From assembly GCA_937127205.1 (NCBI GenBank), contig CAKZLS010000038.1, positions 1 through 5,175 on the forward strand: 5,175 nucleotides of DNA, written 5' to 3'. The notes below the pieces were generated by a model, which saw only the letters and a program-made list of their open reading frames with translations, had not been told where the DNA came from and made no database searches. This stretch comes from an uncultured Rhodospirillales bacterium (GTDB lineage: Bacteria > Pseudomonadota > Alphaproteobacteria > Rhodospirillales > Defluviicoccaceae). The first letter of the stretch is position 1. Every line of letters starts with the position of its first letter. Below, in pieces: positions 1 through 3,955 of the stretch. Made by a program: the position numbers and the translations under genes.

Positions 1-138
1 AATCAATTTCAAGCCACCCTCACCGCTTTGCGCCCGCTGATTTCGCAACAGGCTCATTGGCCCGTCTTAATGCTTCGACAAATGGTAGGCCGAAAAGCGC
101 TTCAAGGTGCTCAGTCTACATGTCGGTTCGCGCAGTGA
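1..138 (+). other. Open reading frame entering from the left edge, unrecognised
   Basis: Reading in frame 1 gives 45 sense codons from the window edge to a TGA at 136-138. The peptide starts NQFQATLTALRPLISQQ and has no motif I recognise. It could be the C-terminal end of a gene that begins outside the window, or chance. The opposite strand also has a frame starting with ATG at 57 and open to the edge (MSLLRNQRAQ...), so strand cannot be decided. No ribosome binding site or family signature supports either reading. Confidence 0.15.
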
Positions 139-275
139 CGTTTATGTCAGCTTTTGTGCCTGCTCATGTTCACTCGTCTGCGCCGGCGCCTCGCCTCATG
201 GTCGGAGCACACCGAATAAACTCGCTGCCTTGGTGACCCACCACCCACTGACTTGCGCCCGATCCAGTGGCGGCA
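139..275. other. Non-coding stretch downstream of the small paralog pair
   Basis: No supported gene is seen here. Just past the stop codon of the 93-residue gene there is a short inverted repeat, CCACTG (245-250) and CAGTGG (265-270), separated by 14 bases. It has no T-run, so it is at best a weak terminator for the minus-strand genes. Confidence 0.3.
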
Positions 276-557
276 TTAATCGATCGTCACGGCCATACCG
301 ATGGGCTCCGGCGGTTCGCGTTGCAGCAGCGTGCGGTTTTCGTCTGCCCATGATGCTATTCGCAGCGCCTGAAGCTCCAGGGAACCTACATCGAGTTCGC
401 CTATCGGTTCCCAAACGAATGCGCCTGAGGGGCCGAGAAAGAACGTGTGGTCCCCAAAGTGTTGTTTGAGGTGATCGTGGGCGTTGGCGGTTTCTGCGAC
501 CGGACCAACGCCAACCACCGAGGAGACTCGTTGAATTTGATAGTCATTAAGTTTCAT
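276..557 (-). CDS. Small protein of unknown function, downstream member of tandem paralog pair
   Basis: Encodes 93 residues starting MKLNDYQIQR. It is clearly related to the next gene upstream (628-918): with no gaps they share about 34 of 93 positions, including MKLN at the start, F34-G35-x-HTF39, P43, G45, V48, E50, IASW 67-70, D72, LQ 78-79, PP 82-83 and G87. I do not recognise a named family. No signal peptide or membrane segment is visible, so a soluble cytoplasmic protein is likely. The frame extends upstream to a TTG at 653 inside the neighbouring gene, but the ATG at 557 is preferred: it lines up exactly with the paralog's start and has AGGA (567-570 on the minus strand) nine bases ahead. 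The gap to the upstream gene is 70 bases, so the two are probably co-transcribed. The frame and family relationship are well supported; function is unknown. Confidence 0.8.
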   Translation of the reverse strand: MKLNDYQIQRVSSVVGVGPVAETANAHDHLKQHFGDHTFFLGPSGAFVWEPIGELDVGSLELQALRIASWADENRTLLQREPPEPIGMAVTID

Positions 558-627
558 CGTGATCCATCCTAATTGGTTGCAAGGCGGTCTGCTCCGACCA
601 GCCGCCTGCCCCGTCCCCTTTGCAACT
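558..627 (-). repeat. Nested inverted repeat between the tandem paralogs
   Basis: The 70-base gap can fold into a two-level structure. The outer arms are GTTGCAAGG (576-584) and CCTTTGCAAC (617-626), complementary apart from one extra base. The inner stem is GGCGGTC (583-589) with GACC-a-GCC (596-603), 7 pairs with one bulged A and a 6-base loop. The two levels share bases 583-584, so they may compete. The Shine-Dalgarno sequence of the downstream gene lies just outside. It could attenuate or differentially stabilise the two parts of the mRNA; this is inference from the base pairing only. Confidence 0.4.
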
Positions 628-918
628 TCAGTGAATGACATCGAGAACGACAACCGTCCCTGTTGCCTGGGGAGGCTGTACCTGCAGCGTGGTCATTTCA
701 TCGTCGGTCCATGACGCGATTTGGTGTGCCCTGACTTGTTTTCGCCCCATCTCGGTATCCTCGCAGGTTTCAAAGACGTAAAGGCCGATAGGATCAACGT
801 AGAACGTGTGTTCACCAAAGCTATCCTCAAGGGTGTTGTAACTGGGTTCAGTATCCGGGATGGGTTGAATCCCGGTTTCCGCGCGAATGCGTTCTACTTG
901 AGTGGTGTTCAGTTTCAA
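628..918 (-). CDS. Small protein of unknown function with TTG start, upstream member of tandem paralog pair
   Basis: Encodes 96 residues starting (TTG)MKLNTTQVER and ending VLDVIH. It is a paralog of the 276-557 product: the two align end to end without gaps, with the core FGEHTFYVDPIGLYVFE (34-50), then AxxIASW (64-70) and LQxxPP (78-83). It is acidic, with no signal peptide or membrane helix seen, and is probably cytoplasmic. The start codon is TTG rather than ATG. This is supported by a strong AAGGAG nine bases upstream and by the shared MKLN beginning with the paralog. It is the first gene of a likely two-gene unit and is transcribed divergently from the 85-residue gene at 1294. I do not recognise a characterised family; the alternating short hydrophobic stretches (HTFYVDPIGLYVFE) suggest a small beta-rich domain, which is a guess. 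Confidence 0.8.
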   Translation of the reverse strand: MKLNTTQVERIRAETGIQPIPDTEPSYNTLEDSFGEHTFYVDPIGLYVFETCEDTEMGRKQVRAHQIASWTDDEMTTLQVQPPQATGTVVVLDVIH

Positions 919-927
919 CAGCCGTAA

Positions 928-933
928 CTCCTT
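928..933 (-). promoter_or_regulatory. Shine-Dalgarno sequence that fixes the TTG start
   Basis: On the minus strand AAGGAG lies nine bases before the TTG at 918. It is the best ribosome binding site in this region. No in-frame ATG exists nearby, so it decides the start of the 96-residue gene. A second purine-rich site (GAGGAG) further upstream precedes a GTG in another frame that stops within eight codons. Confidence 0.7.
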
Positions 934-1022
934 CCTTGCACCTATTCAGCTCCTCAAAATGGCGCTGCAAGACGCGACCTGATGTCCGTAGGCCCAACTA
1001 CTCGCTCGTCATGCTGCGTCCG

Positions 1023-1051
1023 ATCATAGGATTACACCTCACTGCTGGCAT
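1023..1051 (-). promoter_or_regulatory. Weak housekeeping-type promoter candidate for the paralog pair
   Basis: On the minus strand TATGAT (1023-1028) lies 17 bases after ATGCCA (1046-1051). The -10 matches five of six bases of TATAAT and the -35 matches four of six bases of TTGACA. It would give a leader of about 100 bases before the TTG start. The call is weak and relies only on hexamer similarity and spacing. Confidence 0.2.
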
Positions 1052-1067
1052 TAACCTGAGATAATCC
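1029..1067. repeat. Interrupted inverted repeat, possible operator
   Basis: GGATTA (1029-1034) and TAATCC (1062-1067) are exact inverse complements. Inside them CTCA (1038-1041) and TGAG (1057-1060) are also complementary, leaving a 15-base loop. The element sits directly against the candidate -10 box at 1023-1028 and covers its -35, so it could be a regulator binding site or a leader hairpin. There is no homology evidence for either. Confidence 0.3.
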
Positions 1068-1293
1068 GCGGTTGTGGGAAAGGTGCCGGTTCGCGTTTTC
1101 AACTGCGCCGCACACGGGAGGTTAACACAGGTGAATGCGACAATGATCCGACTGGCCAATGATGGGTGAGGCGCGGCTCGGTCAGGATGACGCCCTGCCG
1201 GCGCGTGCTGTGCCAGAGCGAGCGGCGCCGGAGAGCCGACGGCTGCGAAACAGGGCTATCCAAGAAATTGCAAACACCAAGGGAGAGAAATGG

Positions 1294-1551
1294 ATGAAGA
1301 GTTCCAGCTTCAGCACGGACGATGCGATGCGCGACCCCGCCAAAGTTTTCCGATCGCCCGATGCCGTGGTTCACGCACAAGGCTTGACCCAAGAGCATAA
1401 ACTAAGAATCCTCCGCCACTGGGAGTTTGACTGCTGCGAACTGCTGGTCGCGGAAGAGGAGAACATGGGTGGGGGCGAACCCGCCCGCCTCCACGAGGTT
1501 CTTCAGGCGACAGCACGGTTGCGCGCGCATGCGGAAGATCCCGCAGGATGA
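1294..1551 (+). CDS. Small acidic protein of unknown function (WEFD...EEENMGGGEP motif)
   Basis: Encodes 85 residues starting MKSSSFSTDD. In order it shows a short polar N-terminus, a DPAKVFRSPDAVV segment (about 14-26), a LTQEHKLRILRHWEFD helix (about 31-46), an acidic VAEEENMGGGEP motif (about 52-63) and a final helix, LHEVLQATARLRAH. This arrangement resembles short uncharacterised proteins that I associate with alphaproteobacteria (first-helix pattern L.K..IL..WE.D, then EEE.MGGGE); that association is from memory. No signal peptide or membrane helix is visible. The frame extends upstream to an ATG at 1159, but the ATG at 1294 is preferred because AGGGAG (1280-1285) lies eight bases ahead and the motif-bearing part begins just after it. 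It stands alone on the plus strand and converges on the antiporter gene across 86 bases. Its function is unknown. Confidence 0.75.
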   Translation: MKSSSFSTDDAMRDPAKVFRSPDAVVHAQGLTQEHKLRILRHWEFDCCELLVAEEENMGGGEPARLHEVLQATARLRAHAEDPAG

Positions 1552-1612
1552 CACCGGGTCATTGTAGGCGGACTTAGCGCCCGCGTTCACTCTTTGCGGT
1601 CTGAAACGCATG

Positions 1613-1631
1613 GACCCTTTCATAAAGGGTC
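1613..1631. terminator. Perfect hairpin between convergent genes, probable two-way terminator
   Basis: GACCCTTT-CAT-AAAGGGTC is an 8-bp perfect stem with a 3-base loop. It lies 61 bases after the stop of the 85-residue gene and 6 bases after the stop of the antiporter gene on the opposite strand. Position and symmetry suit a terminator serving both directions. There is no clear T-run on either side, so it is not a canonical intrinsic terminator and could instead be an mRNA 3'-end stabiliser. Confidence 0.5.
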
Positions 1632-1637
1632 AACCGC

Positions 1638-2864
1638 TCATTTTCGCATGGATATCGACCATTTCAGCCCCATTGGCATCAGCAACGTCGTGGCGATGGC
1701 CATAATCACAATGGCGGAGAATAGGCTGGCGACGACCGGCGGGGTTGGGTCGGGCGCCGAAAACAGGCCCGCCCGGAGAGCCACGTCCGCGACCACCAAT
1801 TCAACGGCGCCCCGGCCACTCATGCCGATCCCGACGGTTAGCGCGTCGCGCGTATTCAGTCCGACAATCGCGGCCGTAATGCCCGCGCCGATCACTTTGC
1901 CGGCGATAGCTACCGCGATGATCAGGGCGAGAAAGTAAGGGATATCCGCAAACGCAGCGAAGCTGAGGTGTAGCCCAATGGACGCAAAAAACACGGGAGC
2001 GAGAAAGCCACTGGTAATTCCCGATACCTTTTTCTTTACGTCCTCGAAGGTGTCGGGGTCCGGCGTTCCTCGGCTGAAGAACAGTCCAGCGACAAAAGCG
2101 CCCATGATGAAGTGAAGTCCGAGGGCCTCGGCGAGCATGGCATATCCGAGGGCAACGATGAGCAAGGCGCTGAACTCCAACTCCTCGACTCGGACGCACC
2201 GAAGCCATTTGCTTGCCCAGGGGAAACCGTAGTGACCGATCGCAACGGTTATCGCGAAGAACCCGGCGATCTGACCGCTCAGCCAGCCCACCGCGGCTAA
2301 ATCCGGCAGGGATCCGCTGCGAATGACGCTTGTGAGGATTGCTAGAAGCAACAGGCTCAAGACGTCGTCGATGACCGCCGCCGAAACGATCATCCGGCCG
2401 GCCTTCGAGTCCAACTGGCCAAGGTCCATCAGCACCTTGACGGCAACGGGAATTGCCGTCACCGCCAGGGCTACCCCGAGAAAGAGCGTTTGCGCGCCCT
2501 TCAAGTCCGATTCCGGCAGGAAATACCAGCCGAGTCCCATACCCATGGCCATGGGAACAAAAGTGCCGGCAACGGCGACCGCAAGCGAGCCCTTGGAACT
2601 CTCCGTGAGCTCCTGCGGTCTGAGTTCGACTCCCGCTAACAGCATCAGAAAGAAGATGCCAAGATCAGTGATTGCCAGGAAAACCTCGTTGTCTCCCAGG
2701 TCCGACAACACCGGGAGCAGGCTGGAAAAGTGTGCGGCCACGACCCCGAGTAAAACGCCCGCTATCAGCTCGCCAACAAGAGCGGCTTGTCCAAGGCGCT
2801 GCGCGATCTCGGCACCAATCCGCGTGACGACGAGGACAACAAGGAGAATGTAAAGTATTTCCAT
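1638..2864 (-). CDS. CPA2-family cation:proton antiporter (NapA/KefB-like membrane domain)
   Basis: Encodes 408 residues with about 12 to 13 membrane helices. It should exchange protons for Na+ or K+ across the inner membrane. CPA2 features visible are FLMLLAGVELRPQEL (72-86), GVALAVTAIPVAVKVL (130-145), the ion-binding Asp-Asp pair at D166-D167 (VIDDV), PVFFASIGLHL (290-300), K323 in GKVIGAG and GMSGRGAVELV (347-357). An Asp-Asp pair is typical of electrogenic members such as NapA, and K323 is probably the helix-10 lysine that pairs with the aspartate; exact stoichiometry and ion are inferred. The protein ends right after the membrane domain, so it lacks the RCK/TrkA-N domain of KefB and KefC. 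The ATG at 2864 is chosen because helix 1 starts at once and GAGAG lies upstream; a TTG at 2912 would add 16 polar residues. It follows the FNT gene by 72 bases on the same strand, so the two are probably one operon. Confidence 0.93.
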   Translation of the reverse strand: MEILYILLVVLVVTRIGAEIAQRLGQAALVGELIAGVLLGVVAAHFSSLLPVLSDLGDNEVFLAITDLGIFFLMLLAGVELRPQELTESSKGSLAVAVAGTFVPMAMGMGLGWYFLPESDLKGAQTLFLGVALAVTAIPVAVKVLMDLGQLDSKAGRMIVSAAVIDDVLSLLLLAILTSVIRSGSLPDLAAVGWLSGQIAGFFAITVAIGHYGFPWASKWLRCVRVEELEFSALLIVALGYAMLAEALGLHFIMGAFVAGLFFSRGTPDPDTFEDVKKKVSGITSGFLAPVFFASIGLHLSFAAFADIPYFLALIIAVAIAGKVIGAGITAAIVGLNTRDALTVGIGMSGRGAVELVVADVALRAGLFSAPDPTPPVVASLFSAIVIMAIATTLLMPMGLKWSISMRK

Positions 2865-2936
2865 ATCGGTTCTCTCGGTTAAAAGGTCGCGAACGTCGGG
2901 TTTGGCCAACAAGGCGCAACGCCATCGCTGTGACGG

Positions 2937-3770
2937 CTATATCTCGTCCTGGACTTGAGCGTATGAAATCATTGCGAACAGCAGGGTGCCTCCGACCACG
3001 TTGCCGAGCAGCGTCGGCATGAAGAAACCGGCCAACATCTCGACAATCCCTAAATCGCCATTGAAGATCAGCCAGAACGCTTCCACCGAGCCGGCGATGA
3101 TGTGGGTGAAATCGCCGAGTGCGATGAGGTAGGTGATGAGCACAATCATCAGAACCTCACCGCCCTCGCTGTTCGGGAGTATCCAAACCAGCGTCGCGAT
3201 CAGCCAACCGGCGATGATGCCGCGCCAGAACATGTCCATGGCATCCATGTCCATCAGATGCCGCGCGATGACGGAAAAAGCAGTTCGGACCTCTGTCGAG
3301 AACAAACCATCCAGACCGCAAAACGCGGCAAACAGAAATGCCCCGGCGATGTTGGCGGCCAGCACGACACCCCAGAGGCGCAGCATGCACCACAAGTTCG
3401 CAAGGGATTTTTCAGCCATGACCGGAAGGACAGCTGTGATGGTGTTTTCGGTAAATAGCTGCTGGCGACCCATAATCACGATCAAGAACCCGACCGAATA
3501 GCCCAGGTTTTCGAGCAACGGCCGCCAACCGGTGTCGGGCAAGTAGGCCTGGAGGAGTCCCTCGGAGATCATCGAGAAGCCGATGCACAGACCTGCCGCT
3601 ACACCCGACCACCACAATCCTGAGACGGGCCGCACGAGTTCCGCTTCGCCTTCCTTTCGGATGATCTCGTAGAGCATGGGGACGCGCGGGCGCAGACGTC
3701 CTTCCACGTCGGCGCGCTCGGTTTCGCTCAGCTTGCGATTGGTTTTGGATCTATTGTTCGGTGTGTTCAT
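2937..3770 (-). CDS. Formate/nitrite transporter family (FNT) protein, YfdC-like
   Basis: Encodes 277 residues. A charged cytoplasmic N-terminus of about 45 residues is followed by six membrane segments (roughly 52-72, 88-106, 128-152, 183-198, 206-225 and 243-268). FNT proteins are pentameric channels or transporters for small monovalent anions. FNT hallmarks visible are the first broken-helix loop GRQQLFTENT (101-110), the second-half counterpart DFTHIIAGSVE (220-230) with H223 at the place of the FocA pore histidine, and GNVVGGTLLF (256-265). The GRQQLFTEN form and long N-terminus match the YfdC branch, whose substrate is not established, so formate or nitrite transport should not be assumed. 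The ATG at 3770 has GGAG five bases upstream; a TTG at 3890 would add 40 residues without FNT similarity. It is the first gene of a likely operon with the antiporter and is divergent from katE. Confidence 0.93.
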   Translation of the reverse strand: MNTPNNRSKTNRKLSETERADVEGRLRPRVPMLYEIIRKEGEAELVRPVSGLWWSGVAAGLCIGFSMISEGLLQAYLPDTGWRPLLENLGYSVGFLIVIMGRQQLFTENTITAVLPVMAEKSLANLWCMLRLWGVVLAANIAGAFLFAAFCGLDGLFSTEVRTAFSVIARHLMDMDAMDMFWRGIIAGWLIATLVWILPNSEGGEVLMIVLITYLIALGDFTHIIAGSVEAFWLIFNGDLGIVEMLAGFFMPTLLGNVVGGTLLFAMISYAQVQDEI

Positions 3771-3848
3771 GAATGCTCCGGAAGTGGTGGTGGGACAAGG
3801 GCGGTACTGGCATGCCCTGATACTGCGAACGCACCGGCCGAGTGTTAG

Positions 3849-3873
3849 GGAACTAATTGGGGCCGACGCCGTT
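3849..3873 (+). promoter_or_regulatory. EcfG-type (general stress response) promoter of katE
   Basis: GGAAC (3849-3853), 16 bases, then CGTT (3870-3873) exactly matches the alphaproteobacterial EcfG consensus GGAAC-N16/17-CGTT. Transcription would start near 3881, giving a leader of roughly 75 bases before katE. Catalase genes are familiar members of this stress regulon, which supports the call. It implies activation through the PhyR-NepR-EcfG partner-switching system; those genes are not in the window. Confidence 0.65.
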
Positions 3874-3876
3874 TCC
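3851..3876 (-). promoter_or_regulatory. Mirror-image EcfG-like promoter facing the FNT operon
   Basis: Because the katE promoter is flanked as GGGAAC...GTTTCCC, the minus strand reads GGGAAAC...GTTCCC. Taking GGAAA (3872-3876) as -35 and AGTT (3851-3854) as -10 gives a 17-base spacer and one mismatch in each element. It would leave a leader of about 75 bases before the FNT gene. Confidence 0.3.
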
Positions 3877-3883
3877 CAATGGA

Positions 3884-3909
3884 AACCCAAAGCTGCGCCT
3901 AATTGTTCC
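3884..3909 (-). promoter_or_regulatory. Alternative EcfG-like promoter facing the FNT operon
   Basis: On the minus strand a perfect GGAAC (3905-3909) is followed after 17 bases by GGTT (3884-3887), one mismatch from CGTT. It is the better -35 but an imperfect -10. This and the mirror-image element are competing explanations for transcription of the FNT-antiporter unit. Confidence 0.3.
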
Positions 3910-3955
3910 GAAGCCTGGTGCAGTTCATCTCATGTTCCGAAACGAGGAGGCCTGG

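Larger units (their letters stand above)
919..1293. other. Divergent intergenic region between the paralog pair and the 85-residue gene
   Basis: These 375 bases separate two divergent transcription units and hold no convincing gene. They contain an interrupted dyad at 1029-1067, a possible minus-strand -10 box beside it, and the palindrome GTTAAC at 1121-1126. There is also a 12-codon mini-frame at 1131-1169 that starts with GTG behind GGGAGG; it is too short to call a gene. No EcfG-type GGAAC/CGTT pair was found here on either strand. The 85-residue gene's frame is open upstream to 1159, but that part lacks support as coding sequence. Confidence 0.5.
3771..3955. promoter_or_regulatory. Divergent regulatory region between the FNT operon and katE
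   Basis: These 185 bases contain all upstream signals for two divergent units. They hold three EcfG-like arrangements, listed separately, and a strong katE ribosome binding site, GAGGAGG (3944-3950), five bases before the ATG. GGAAC or its complement occurs three times in the region (3849-3853 on the plus strand; 3905-3909 and 3934-3938 on the minus strand). I could not pair the last with a -10. Confidence 0.6.

Noticed and set aside
107..469. 120-codon plus-strand frame overlapping the 93-residue gene
   Set aside because: Its Cys/Ser/Arg-rich translation has no motif, and the minus-strand gene is supported by paralogy.
558..653. TTG-initiated N-terminal extension of the 93-residue protein
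   Set aside because: It overlaps the neighbouring gene, has no similarity to the paralog, and the ATG at 557 aligns exactly with the paralog's start.
1131..1169. 12-codon GTG mini-frame behind GGGAGG
   Set aside because: It could be a leader peptide, but nothing beyond the purine run supports it; too short to call.
1159..1293. 45-residue extension of the 85-residue protein
   Set aside because: The start at 1159 lacks a well-placed ribosome binding site and the extension is Arg/Ala-rich noise; the ATG at 1294 has AGGGAG.
1099..1623. Three minus-strand frames covering the 85-residue gene
   Set aside because: The plus-strand frame has a good ribosome binding site and a coherent motif; the antisense frames have neither.
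2323..2853. 176-codon plus-strand frame opposite the antiporter
   Set aside because: It lies wholly within the antiporter gene on the other strand; its Ser/Thr/Arg-rich translation has no domain, as expected for a shadow frame.
2913..2923. GGCG-CAA-CGCC mini-hairpin between the FNT and antiporter genes
   Set aside because: A 4-bp stem is too short to be meaningful in GC-rich DNA and does not separate the two genes into different units.
3771..3890. TTG-initiated 40-residue extension of the FNT protein
   Set aside because: It would run through the divergent promoter region, and the added residues show no FNT character.
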